This document shows, one piece after another, positions 1 through 11,040 of a stretch of 64,000 bases of DNA (positions are counted from its first letter, which is position 1; each line of letters opens with the position of its first letter). A model generated the notes under the pieces. That model had not been told where the DNA came from and made no database searches. It saw only the letters and a program-made list of their open reading frames with translations. Origin of the DNA: Brassica napus (lineage: Eukaryota; Streptophyta; Magnoliopsida; Brassicales; Brassicaceae). The position numbers were made by a program, and so were the translations under genes. The stretch is from NCBI RefSeq assembly GCF_020379485.1, contig NC_063446.1, positions 13,563,597-13,627,596 of the forward strand, written 5' to 3'.

Positions 1-2215
1 TGATACCAAGAGAGGAAGAATGCCTTTCAAGCGTGCACATAAGATATTAGAGACAATCTTGTACGAGACTGCACATAAGCTGATTGGCCGTAAGTCCGTC
101 ATGAGAGAAAGGTTAGGTTTCTTTGGTAGTAGACAGAGCTGGGTGTAGTTCCAGTCTTGGGGTATAGCTCCCTCCATGAAGAACTTCTTCACCTCTTCCA
201 CGATTTAAGGTCCAGTGATAGACCAAAATTTCTGAAAGAAATGACCTGTCATACCATCTGCCCCGGGAGAACTATCACTCTTTATTGCTTTCACCGCTCT
301 CCTTATCTCTGCATCAGTAACTGGCTTGATCAGTCCCTCATTCATACGATCTGTCACCCTTGGAGAGAAACCTTGAAGAAGTTCTGAAGCATCAGTGGGC
401 TGGGTTGAAGAGAATAACTCAGAGAAGTACTTTATCGCTATATCTCCTTTAGCTTCTTCTGATGTGTGCTCAACTCCATCCGTATCTGTGAGACTCGGAA
501 TGTTGTTCTTCATTTTCCTCGTCTTAGCCCAACCATGAAAGACTTTAGTGTTCTTATCACCTGACTGTAACCAGTTTTTCTTGCTTTTGAGCTTCCAAAA
601 CTCTTCCTCTTCTTGAAACAATTTAGCCAGTTCCAGCTTCAGATAAACGATTCTCTGAATAGTAAGAGCTACCTTCTCCTCTTCCTCCTCTAACTCGGTC
701 TGCAGTTTTGATATCATCTTTTTTGAATTGCTGACCTCATTGCGCTTCCATTTGGAAAGGACCTTCCTACAGGAAGCAATGCGCTCTGAATCGGTTCCCG
801 AGGTATTAAAGCTTTGTGCGTCATTCCTCCTTCAGCTGATGATATCACTTCATCCGTTTCAGCCATCCGGAAATCAAAAACCCTTCCAAGGTTCTTATTT
901 TGCACACCTGATATCCGAGGATGATCTTCATGGCGAAGATATGAACTTTGAGCTCCAGGATTCGAAGATAGATCGCGAAGTGTCATCTTCATTTTAAACT
1001 CTCTGATACGACGTTCTTCTGGGTTCGTATAGTCCATATATAATTGCATCTGCTCAAATACCTCGGGCGCAACCACAAACTTTGGGGGAAAACCAGGGGG
1101 TACCGATGGAGCAAGGAGATGCATAATCGCCCTAACCAAATCACGATGGTGTTGACGGTGTATCACTGGAGTTACAGCGATTCCTTTCCCTTTATCAGTT
1201 GAATTGGCACCAGAGAGTTTCTGGGCCTTAAACAACAGGGCATCGAATCTTCTCATGTTACAGTTGAAAGCAATGAAAGCACTTCTTGCGCACTCTCTCG
1301 TATTCAACATCCACCGTTGTGCTTCCACCACCAGGTAGGTTCACTAATTTGGAGTCTCCAACCGGTTGTTGAAGATCCAGAATGACTCTTACTCGTATAT
1401 ACTCTTGTAGATGAGGTTTAGTCGGATCAAACTCGATGTCTTTAACATGACCTATAGGGTTGGAGACTGTCCGTATGGTTTTTAGGGTGAGATGATTCAC
1501 CTGTAGCTGTGAAGACGAATCCATACCGAGGCTTTCTGCAGAAAATCTGGCGGTGGAAATTCCATCCAGCGATCCATTACCATTCCCCAGTCATCAAAAG
1601 TCCAGAAACCATGCTTCATCACTGTGGCTAAATCTGTTTCCAAGTCAAAGATGAACTGGAAACTCTCCTTAGATAAAGCTATTCCTCTCACCCGTTCATA
1701 GATTTTCCAATCTTAGGCATCGAACGTAGCATACGAGCCATGTTCTGACACTCCGGATTGAGTAGTCTCCCTATCAAACTCCTTCCATTACGAACAGCGG
1801 CACTGAATCCTCATCCTCCGTTAGTGTCACCGGTAAGTCCTCCTCCAATGACATTGCTTTCATCACTTGATCAAGTTCTTCGTCCATTATAAGTAGAAAC
1901 AGAGAGTTTTCAACCCAGAGTATCTTTTTCTGCGGTGCTTTAAGTCTGTGGGGGCGTACGGCGGCTGATGCGAAAACCCTAAAAGAACACCTTCGATGTT
2001 TGAAGATTTGAAGAAAAATAGAGATTTTAACGATATTCTCGTGATATCCTGAGCTGATATTTGGAAAATTTCCATAAAAATCTGTTTCGCGGCAAGGAAA
2101 AATTCCTTCTATATGTTATCTCCATCTTGATTGGTCGAGGAGAACCCTCTACCTCCGGAAGAGTATATGTTTTTGAGAGAAAATCTAGAGAGCAAAATTG
2201 CCATCCTTAGTTTCA
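1..2215 (-). mobile_element. LINE (non-LTR) retrotransposon, 5' part, broken
   Basis: Runs right to left and leaves the window at base 1. The first ATG is at 1886 (MDEELDQVMKAMSLEEDL), preceded by a leader rich in TTCTTC and AGGGTTTTCG. Next come a DUF4283-type gag-like domain in frame-shifted pieces (1691-1497, then 1524-1258) and a zinc-knuckle remnant (KKCFHCFQL). A linker ORF (1331-714) follows, then the start of reverse transcriptase (717-205, with SGDKNTKVFHGWAKTRKM and SSPGADGMTGHFFQKFW). The RT resumes after an in-frame stop at 204-1 (LRPISLCAVSYKIVSNILCA). These are hallmarks of Brassicaceae L1-type LINEs. No apurinic endonuclease domain is visible between the zinc knuckle and RT, where full-length elements carry one, so there is probably an internal deletion. 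Several frameshifts and stops make it non-functional. Confidence 0.85.
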
Positions 2216-2800
2216 TGATTAATCACTTATTCAGGTAACACCTTCATCCACCGTTCAAAAGCCATTAAGGGCCCAATTGGTGATTAAACTGTGATGGCTG
2301 TAAAGCAATTGTTTGTTTCTCTTAAAGCCACAATTCCATGTTTTTAATATTTCTAAAGCCATATTCCATGTTTTTAATATTTTGTAAAGCCATATTTCAA
2401 AAACATTCAAATGACTTCAAAACATAGAAAAACTTCAAAAATAAAAGTTTTATGCTTACAAAATAAACAAAACAATCACACTATGTTGAATCTATAGCTT
2501 TTTAGAATATAACATATAAACACACATAAATTTATATCCAAAATTTAGAGATCTACCTTTGAAAGAATGAAAGATGAAAATCATGTAATGAAAAACCTGC
2601 AAAAAAAAGATAAATTAGTGAGAAGACATAAGAAAAAGTGAGAAATTAATATAAAGTTTGGTGTTTTGATGTTCAAAGAGATTAGAGAGAGGTTGGAGAG
2701 TTTTAGAGTGAGAAACATTACATTTTTTTTGCAGTCATTTGAGAGGAAGAAAGATAATGTGTAAATTTTCTTTATATATGGAGACAAAAATTCCAATTAG
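2216..2800. other. AT-rich spacer, no gene seen
   Basis: The short phrase AAAGCCATATTCCATGTTTT recurs two to three times around 2320-2400. Otherwise this is AT-rich sequence without a credible ORF or recognisable element end. Confidence 0.6.
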
Positions 2801-2828
2801 GTTAAATATTTTCGACCCAGAAGACTCA

Positions 2829-2900
2829 TGGAAGACTTATGTAAGACTCTTGGAAGACTTATGTAAGACTCTTGGAAGACTTATGGAAGACTTTGATTTA
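2829..2900 (+). repeat. 22-bp minisatellite (TTGGAAGACTTATGTAAGACTC)
   Basis: About three tandem units built on GGAAGACTTATGTAAGACTC, followed by GATTTAGGCGG. A related, less regular stretch lies near 3225-3300 and also leads into a TTTAGGCGG motif. It belongs to the larger duplicated block described in the next entry. Confidence 0.8.
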
Positions 2901-3830
2901 GGCGGAAAACCTAAAATATTCCAAAATTTAGGCGGGAAAGGTGGGTAACATATATAGGTCAATTTAAAAAGAAAAAAAAATAAAGATAAGATTTCAAATC
3001 TAATCCTAAAGATACCAACAATACTATAACATATGTTACCAAACCCTAAACCAATGACTCATGAACCAATCTATATTCACTCATCTATGTTAAAAATAAT
3101 TCATTTTCAGATAAACTAAATTTACATCTTTGAAAAATGTTTATTATTACATGATTTCAAATTTTAACCCATGAAAATATTTTTTATAAAAAAATTAAAT
3201 TATTTTTAAGATCTAATCCATGAGAAGACTTTCTCTAGAAGACTTCTAGAAGACTTATGCAAGACTCCTGGAAGACATATGGAAGACTTTGATTTAGGCG
3301 GGAATCTAAATTATTCCAAAATTTAGGCGGAAACCATAAATTCTACTAAAATTTAGGCGAGACTTCTTTTTAAGTCTTCTGTGAGTCTTCCAGACCCTAA
3401 AATCAATTAACTTTGAAAAAAACACTTTCTTAACTTAAAAAAAAAAAGAACTTAGAAAGTGTTTAAATCAAATTATTAGATAGTTACTAAACATATATGA
3501 GTCAATTCGAAAAAAAAAGAAGGTAAAATTTCAGAATCTAACTCTAAAGATACATACAATACTATAAAATATGTTACCAAACCGTAAACCAATGACTCAT
3601 GAGCCAATATACATTTACTCATCTATGTTGAAAATAATTCAATTTCAGATGAACTAAATTTACATCATTGAGAAATGTTTATTATTACATGATTTCAATT
3701 TTTTACCCATCAAAATATTTTTTATAAAATTATAAAATTATTTTTAAGATCTACTGAACGAGAAGACTTACAAATTATAAAATTATTTTTAAGATCTACT
3801 GAACGAGAAGACTTACAAAGAAGTCTTCTC
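2829..3830. repeat. Duplicated ~0.5-kb segment plus exact 45-bp tandem repeat
   Basis: The stretch 3020-3190 (CAATACTATAACATATGTTA to TTTTTTATA) recurs at about 3556-3725 with scattered substitutions, an offset of about 535 bp. At the right edge, bases 3727-3771 are repeated exactly at 3772-3816 (45 bp, from AAATTATAAAATTATTTTTA to GAAGACTTAC). The block has no ORF. It looks like a decayed non-autonomous element with internal duplications, but I cannot place terminal repeats. Confidence 0.75.
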
Positions 3831-4337
3831 TAACGGAGGGTTATAATGGTAAAATTGAATACATGTTTTTTTGTTTGTTCATAAGGGGGCTGTTGTAATT
3901 TCACTAGGCTTTTAGGTTACTTTTGCATTTAATTGAATTTGTGGTATACTTTTGTATTCAAAATCAAGTTTTGAGTTATTTTTGGCAAATCTCCCTAATA
4001 AATATTTATATTAAAATATACTATATATTTATGTCAATATCACTAGTCTAATTTATACCATATAAAGTAAATAAAATGATTGTTTTGATTTTATTTATCA
4101 AAAACACAAAAGGTGTTTGTTTTGATTTATGTGTTTACTCTTATGTATATACTTTTATGCATACAAATTATTTTTTAAATAGGTAGTTTCTAATATCTTA
4201 TTTGATTATGACAATACCATAAACACATTTCTTCGAATCGAAGTGATTAATATTGGAAGCACTATATATATTATTTTATTCAGATTAAATAATTTAGTTT
4301 TGATTTTTATTCCTAAAAATCTTTGGGTCTCTTCAGG

Positions 4338-4481
4338 ATGATGGATCTCCAGTTTTGGTATTTGTTCTTTCTGGTAACAGTGCTCAAGATGTGGGCATTT
4401 ATGTATGGCTGCTGGAAGAAACGGTGTCAAGCGCCTTACGGTGTCAAGCGCCTTACGGTGTCAAGCGCCTTCGTACTGTAA
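4338..4481 (+). other. Short ORF over a 17-bp triple tandem repeat, possible exon remnant
   Basis: A 47-codon ORF begins MMDLQFWYLFFLVTVLKMWA and ends at TAA. It runs across three exact copies of ACGGTGTCAAGCGCCTT at 4421-4471. The repeat unit is 17 bp, so each copy changes frame. A splice-acceptor-like CTTCAG ends just before 4337 and a donor-like ACTGTAAGT sits at 4475-4483. The stretch could therefore be an exon relic in a different frame (starting DDGSPVLVFVLSGNSAQDVG). I do not recognise either translation. Confidence 0.35.
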
Positions 4482-4489
4482 GTTCTCAT

Positions 4490-5181
4490 ACATTCGTTAA
4501 AACAAGTTGATTCTTCTCTAATTACTTACATCAACTTCTCTCAAGCACTATGAACTCTAACTCAGTCACTTGAAACTCAAGCCAATGTGTTCATGGCAAA
4601 AGAACACTGCTAGTCTCAGTGTTATTTTGATCGCATGGTTAGTTTTTGTTATGGAGCAGAAAAGAGAAGAATAGAAAAGGGTGCAAAGATGTAAAATGTA
4701 CGTACATGACAAGATCGTAGAGTATAGTACATACATGAAAGGTAATTTCATATGGGTGATGATGGTGATACGCTTACCTGTGGATACTCCACCGTTTTGA
4801 TTGTGGTTGGTATATCCCACTTGTGCTTAACTTGGCAACTAAAGTTGATTTTAGTCTTACCTTTTGTTGCTATACAAAGGTTTAGTAGTATCTTGCAAGT
4901 CTCAGGTTATGTACTGCATAATTTCTGCTCCAATTTGTAGACGGCAAAGTTACCTATATATCTTTTGATTTTAGTCTGTTTGGACCAGTGGACAAGCAAC
5001 AGTGCAATTCCTGATGTTTTGGTCTTACGCCGTTTATGCGTGCCTCGGTTAAGCTTCTTTTCCCTGCAACAGCTACAAGGAATTATAACATCAGCCTTTG
5101 TTGTAGTTAAAGTTGTGTTGTGTTTACTGTTTTCAGAAACATCAAACAACATTTGTTCATGTTTCTTTTTTCTAATGCATA
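4490..5181. other. Unassigned sequence, no recognised gene
   Basis: Overlapping short ORFs occur on both strands (for example + 4752-4940 and - 4907-5185), but none carries a recognisable domain. GC is slightly higher than in neighbouring spacer, and the stretch may be a decayed gene. It directly abuts the target site of the hAT-like element. Confidence 0.4.
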
Positions 5182-5189
5182 TCAAGTGT

Positions 5190-5881
5190 TAGGCCTGACA
5201 TTCGGGTCCTCGGGTCGGGTTCGGGTCGGGTCATTGCCGGTCTGGGTCTTTCGGGTCTAAGAGTTTATGACCAATAGGATAATTTGAAATTCTCGGGTCG
5301 GGTTCGGTTCGGGTGTTCTCGGATCCGGGTCGGGTCGAAACTTAGATAGTTGGACCCAATAGGGTAATTAGAGTTTGTCGATTCAGATTCGGTTACGGAT
5401 CGGGTTCGGTTCGGGTCATGTCAGGTCCCACCCAACCAAAAAAATACCTAAAACACACCGAAAATATCTGAAAATATTTAAATACTAAAAAAATATGAGA
5501 AATTTTATCTAAAATATGATCCAAGGACATGAAAAATATCTTAAATTTTATCTGATTATCTCAATTATATTTTTGAAATCTAAATTTTTATCTGAAACCC
5601 AAAACGATACCAAAAAACTAAAATTTGAAACTTAAAAAAAAATACTCATAATACCAAAAATAAACTGAAACATTCATATATACCTAATATATACTAGAAG
5701 TTTTGGGTTTTCGGGTACCCCACTCGGGTCTTGGGTGCGGGTCGGGTCGGGTCTAAGACCCGCAGATCCTTCACAACATGATCCAATAGGGTAAAAAGAT
5801 CGGGTCTGTTTCGGATCGGGTCGGAATTTTTTGGGTCGGTTTCTCTCGGGTCTTCGGGTCCGGGTAAAATGCTCAGGCCTA
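5190..5881. mobile_element. Non-autonomous hAT-like transposon with TCAAGTGT target-site duplication
   Basis: The terminal inverted repeats are TAGGCCTGA at 5190 and TCAGGCCTA ending at 5881. The 8-bp target-site duplication TCAAGTGT is exact at 5182-5189 and 5882-5889. An 8-bp duplication and TAG-type termini are characteristic of hAT elements. The subterminal regions are packed with CGGGTCGGGTTCGGGT-type repeats on one side and their relatives on the other. The centre is AT-rich. There is no transposase ORF, and the total length is 692 bp. Confidence 0.9.
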
Positions 5882-5889
5882 TCAAGTGT

Positions 5890-6322
5890 CTCAGGCTCCC
5901 AATAATATCGGACAACACGCATGCTATGCTTTTTTTAATTAATGACAAAGCAAGAAAACGTGAAAAAACGACGAGCACCCATTTTACGGACGCTTTGTTA
6001 AAGCCTTGTGTTGCACTCCTCATAGCACGAAAGAGAAGAGGCGTCGTTTAGCTGCCATGCCAAGTTCGAGGAAAACGATAGTCCAAAAAGAGCTGGAGAA
6101 CAACAGAATAGCCACACACCTTCTGTTTAAAAAAAGTTGTGTTGACCATGGTGTGATATTGTCATATGCTTTTGCTTAAATTGCGAAATAATTTAATATC
6201 ATTTACACATTTTCTATAAATAGAATAATTCGTTTCTATTATTTCATTTTTGTAGTGCCTTTGATTAGAGAATAAATATTATCACACAATGCTTTGTCAT
6301 ATATGGCGTCTTTGTTTACAGT

Positions 6323-6355
<33 letters not shown>

Positions 6356-6818
6356 TATAATACAGTTAGTGATCACTTCGTAATCTGCCTGCTGGTTTTT
6401 GGTCCGCAACTGATTTTGTTACACAAAAATACTTCAGTAGTGTGAAGAGTAATAAATTGTTGGTTAGACCCAAAGATAGCGAGATATAGATGCATATACG
6501 CGGTCTTAAATTTGAACATTTGGTCCAAACCACGAGTGCTTTCATTATACATTTGATCATTTGGTCCAAACCATTAGTGCTTTCAGTATGATTGTACTTA
6601 TACGAAAATCAAATTTATAGTCACTAAAATACGTATGATGAAGATGAAGCTAGGTGGACTCATATCTCCTAATCCGAATCTGAAGATGAAGAAGACGATG
6701 ATTCTTGTGAAGAAATTGCGGTTGAAACCCCTTCCAAAAGCTACCAAAAAAAAAATTGATGTGAATATAAAATATGATATAAATAAAGGCTTTATAAAGC
6801 TATATACTATATTGTAAA
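5890..6818. other. Spacer with a 32-base poly-C tract
   Basis: The 3' flank of the hAT element is followed by AT-rich spacer. An uninterrupted run of 32 C occupies 6324-6355 (G on the - strand). A pair of related phrases, ATTTGGTCCAAACCA, lies at about 6516 and 6560. No gene is recognised. Confidence 0.7.
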
Positions 6819-7577
6819 TCAAACCTTATGAGTCGGTTTCCATACACGACGAGGCACAACTTCTTCTCCTTCTTCTCCTCCTTCTTCTTCTCCTTCTCCT
6901 TCTTCTCCTCCTCCTTCTTCGTCTCCTTCTTCTTCTCCTTGGTCTCCTTCTTCTTCTTCACCAAGAGCAAAGCCACCTTCTTCACCATCAGCATCAATAT
7001 CACCCACATCATTGATACCAAAGCCAAATGCATGCTCGTTGAACATAGGAGAGCGTGGTATGTGCTGATCTAGAGAGTCTAAGTCTAGAAGATTTTCTAG
7101 CTCCTGTCCGTATACAAACGGTTTACCATTGACACGCTTAGCCACAATTTCCTACACAACATCAAAACAAAAACAAGATACACTCAAAATATAGGACCCA
7201 TTGCTATTAATTCTTATGAAGTTAAAGCTATTACCCTCAAATGTTGCAAGATGTTGTCACACGCATCACAGGAGCTTTTGTTATAAGCTTTTGTGCATTA
7301 AGCTCCTCTCCGCCTTGGATGTTTGCTGCTCGGTTTGAGTCAGATTCCTGAGCTCGAGCAAGAGGTACATGCGACTCATCACCGTGTGCATTAAGCTCCT
7401 CTCTGCCTTGGATGTTTGCTGCTCGGTTTGAGTCATATTCCTGAGCTCCCGCATGAGCTACATCAGACGCATTAAGCTCCTCTCTGCCTTGGATTGGTAA
7501 AACAGCATGGTTTGATTCTTGAGCTCCAGCGTGAGCTATATTGCGTCTTTGTTCCACAAGTTCCTTAAACAAATAAC

Positions 7578-7622
<45 letters not shown>

Positions 7623-7779
7623 CTCATTACGTCATAGTATAATTTCAAGTGAAAATTAACAATAAGACTACCTGTATCTTGTCGATGATGCCATTACACT
7701 TGTCGTAATCATTCAATACAAAGGCATTTTCAAAACTGGTAGGAAACTCAAGAATGCGATCACCACCATCATCATCCAT
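6819..7779 (-). pseudogene. Unrecognised three-exon gene with internal repeats and acidic tail; frameshifted
   Basis: Exon 1 (7779-7672) gives 36 residues beginning MDDDGGDRILEFPTSFENAF and ends at a GT donor. Exon 2 (7563-7235) begins ELVEQRRN and holds about three imperfect ~28-residue repeats (AxAQExDSNRAANIQGxEEL). Exon 3 (7151-6819) begins EIVAKRVNGKPFVYGQELEN and ends in a low-complexity tail of Glu/Gly. All three junctions have GT/AG signals. The exon 2 frame runs into a stop (7239-7237). The frame that joins exon 3 smoothly (SSCDACDNILQHLR, then EIVAKRV) is shifted from it, so a frameshift lies near the end of the repeats. The repeats or the shift could reflect a missed splice. I do not know the family; it resembles genes carried with Brassicaceae DNA transposons, but that is inference. 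Confidence 0.5.
7582..7619. repeat. (AG)19 microsatellite
   Basis: A perfect AG/GA run of 38 bases lies inside intron 1 of the three-exon gene, just upstream of its exon 2 acceptor on the - strand, where it reads as a CT-rich polypyrimidine tract. Confidence 0.95.
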
Positions 7780-7841
7780 CTGAAATTACCTTTCACAAGT
7801 CAACAATCCACAATCAACCGAATCAGATAAACCCTAATTAT

Positions 7842-8240
7842 CAAAATGTTGTTGTGCTAAAGTGCAACGCAACGATCAACGAAGAGCAACGCAATGATCG
7901 ATCAACGAACAACGAGAAAGAGAAAGCCACCTTTTCTCTCTTGAAAATCCAAGAAACCCTAATTCTCAAAATGTTCTTGTGCTAAAGTACAACGCAACGA
8001 TCAACGAATAACAACACAGCGATCAACGAAGAACAACTCAATGATCAACGAGAAAGAGAAAGTCACCTTTTCTCTCTCGAAAATCCAAGAAACCCTAATT
8101 CTCAACACGTTCTTGTGCTAAAGTACAACGCAACAATTAACGAAGAAAAACGCACCGATCAACGAAGAACAACGCAACGAACAGCGAGAAAGAGAAAGAG
8201 AAAGTCACCTTTTCTCTCTAGAAAATCCAAGAAACCCTGA
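7842..8240. repeat. Three ~125-136-bp tandem repeats upstream of the acidic-repeat gene
   Basis: Units start at about 7842, 7967 and 8103. Each begins like CAAAATGTTCTTGTGCTAAAG, continues with a string of CAACGCAACGATCAACGAAG motifs, and ends with CACCTTTTCTCTC, GAAAATCCAAGAAACCCT. They lie in the leader or promoter of the - strand gene at 6819-7779. Smaller AACGATCAACGA sub-repeats occur within each unit. Confidence 0.8.
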
Positions 8241-8399
8241 ACCTTGTTCGTCAAGAAACCTTTAGAGAAGTCGAAGTTTTTATTCTCTGGAGAGAGTCCA
8301 AGAAAGTTGCGAGAATCGCCAGAGAGAGCTTTGTGAGGAGTGTTGGGGGAATGTGCGAGAAGGACGTTATGAGTGGGCCCCATCAAAAACGGCGGCATA

Positions 8400-9274
8400 G
8401 ATATATTTTGAAAAAAAAAAATGCAGTAATTTTGATTGGTTACGATTTATTTTCTAAATATTAAAATACTTTAATTTATTATCCACCGTTAGATAAGAGT
8501 GAAGGTAAACAATTTTTAAAAATACTCTTTTTTGGGTTATAGTCTAATATATATATTATAGTTTTGGCATATGGTTTCCTGACAGTTTGCAACGTGTTGC
8601 AGCTGTACATGAGGCCCTTGAACTTGAAAGTCCATTTCTCAGATATTCCATGCAGATAGACCTACACATGAAATGATGATGTTAAAAGGTCTGAACTTTC
8701 TTGCTCATGTTTTTTTGTTTTGTTAGTCTTTAATTAAGGCTTATCCGCTTGTTCGCACTTGGTAAAAAAAAATTTCTCCCGGTTTGGATGGACCATGTAA
8801 ACCGAAGAAAAGCTCAAGAATTGATTAGTAATAATCAAAGAGAACTAGAAAATACTCAAGAGAAGTTTGTGTAAAACATCATTTTAGTTATGGAACAACA
8901 ATGTTAGCAAAAATAAAAATAAAAATGTTATGGAACAACAACACACGAATTAATAAAGCAAGAAAGTAAGCTTATGAGAGGCAAGCTCTCGATTATGTTT
9001 GGAACACTATAACCGTCGATTTTGTAATTTTTTATTTCAATGTCCTATGTCTTATTGTTTTAACATTTTGCTGCTGACCAATATTTTCACAAAGGTACAA
9101 ATATCATTATATGAGAACATCACGTGCCAGTTTACAGTGTCATTTTAATTAATGCATACTAAATGATAACTTTTAAAAATATATTGTACTTAAATATTAT
9201 AAACAACACGTAGTCGATCCGCACTACGCGCAGAATGTCTTTCACTCATATCTCACATTAAGAAATATATATGT
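8400..9274. other. AT-rich spacer, nothing recognised
   Basis: No ORF above noise, no element ends I can define, and no tRNA or rRNA pattern. Confidence 0.6.
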
Positions 9275-9282
9275 ATATATGA

Positions 9283-10086
9283 TAGACATGTCAATTGGGG
9301 CCAAAACCCGCAGCCCGAGCCCGTCCAACCCTAAGAATTACCGGGTTTAGGTTTAATTTTATAAGCCCAAAAAAATTGAGTTTTTCGAGCTAAACCCATT
9401 TGGACTTTGCGTAATTTTGGCATAAGCCCGTTTGGGCTGTGGCAGGCCCGAAAACCCGAAATTTTATATTTTATCTTAAATATTATCGTTTTTACAATCA
9501 AAACCATTATTAATATTGACATTTTATTTTAATATTTTTATCTAAACTCTAATAAAGCAAATATAAAAGTTGTTAATGCACTTTATTGTCTGATCGTTAT
9601 AGGTGTCACATTTTAAATATGCAAATGTACTTTCTTTTTTTATGTACTACATGTTTTTTTTTTTCAAATTGCAAAGTATGAAACGCATGATCATGTTTAT
9701 CATAAATTTTGTTCTCTTATATATTTAGTTTTGATTTATATTTGACTATCTAAATCTTATTAAATTTGGTTTGTTTATAATATGTTTTTAAAGCATACGA
9801 AAGAGTAAAACATTTTGATAAAGAAGAAAAGTTTAAACTCACTTTATATTTTAAAAAAAAATGAAATTGTTCTTTTTAATGAAAATCCACATCTATTAAA
9901 ACGATGGAAGTGACAATGACAAATTATTTTTTCGAAAAACCCAAAAAAATCTGGGAAACCCTATAGCCCTATAAAGACCGGGCCGGGCTTTAAATTTTAG
10001 GACCAAAATATTTCCAGACCGGGCTCAAATATTTAAGGTCTTAGCGGGTTTGGGTTGGGCCGGACCAGCCCGAATCGACACCCCTA
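9283..10086. mobile_element. Non-autonomous hAT-like transposon with ATATATGA target-site duplication
   Basis: The left end reads TAGACATGTCAATTGGGG. The right end, reverse-complemented, reads TAGGGGTGTCGATTCGGG. ATATATGA is duplicated exactly at 9275-9282 and 10087-10094. The subterminal regions are rich in CCCGAGCCCG on the left and GGGCCGG on the right. The element is 804 bp and has no transposase. Confidence 0.9.
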
Positions 10087-10094
10087 ATATATGA

Positions 10095-11040
10095 TTGTTA
10101 ATATGCTAATCCAATTGTAGGAGTTGGTTTGCTACTTAGGTTGTAGTTGGTTTGTTTGTGCTAAGTTTAAGTCACTGGATTTAATTTATTAAATTTTAAT
10201 TTTATTTATATATAGTCTTTTCATTGTATATTGTAAATTATTTTTTTATATTAAAATATAATTTGCTTGAAGGGTTTCATTATTTGCAATATTTTTTAAT
10301 TTATATTCATATAAATGAGACATTTTAGTTTCATTTTTTCTATTGTAGCATGGAAGATATGGAATTGTAAAATGGGTTTTATAAACAAAATATGAGTAAC
10401 ACCATTCACAATAATTTCTTCTTTTTTTTAAAGTTAATTTTCTTTTCTACGATTTTCGTAATTTTTTTTATGATTCATGTATTTAATTCTGAATGTTGTT
10501 GATTAATGTATTCATGTGTTTTGATGAATACTGAATAATAATGATTTTCATAAGAAATAATCCTTGATTCTTTTATTCAGAAACAACCTTGAGGCAAATC
10601 TAGGATATACCTATTATCCTTACATAGATACAATAAACAATAGCTACAAAATGATTTGGAGGGTTTCGTGCAAGTGAACCGAATGAATAAAGATATTGGT
10701 GTGAGAGGTTCAAACCATGTGATCATAAACCGATCGTATCATTCTTCAAAAAATCAGAGACAGTCTCTGTATAATCTTCTGAAATTTTTTTTTTTTGGTC
10801 AAATATAATCTTCTGAAGTTAAATGTTATTATACACGAACCATAGAAAATCCAAAGACCAGGATTTTGTGGCTTTTCATGATCGTAACTCAACATGAGGA
10901 CGTCGTCGCATAACATTACCAAGTTGACAAAAAGTAGCAAATAAGCAAAAAAGAATGTAACTTTATTGTGCAAATAATTTGAAAAGATAGTTGGTGATAT
11001 CAAAGCTTGCAAGTAAAAACTAGGGTCATAATCGTGGAAA
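10095..11040. other. AT-rich spacer, nothing recognised
   Basis: Long T- and A-rich stretches without coding potential or defined repeats. Confidence 0.6.

Noticed and set aside
1258..2075. A host zinc-finger gene
   Set aside because: The DUF4283-like and zinc-knuckle pieces lead directly into LINE reverse transcriptase on the same strand.
7582..7619. AG microsatellite as a regulatory GAGA element
   Set aside because: It lies in an intron of a broken gene next to an acceptor, and there is no evidence beyond base composition.
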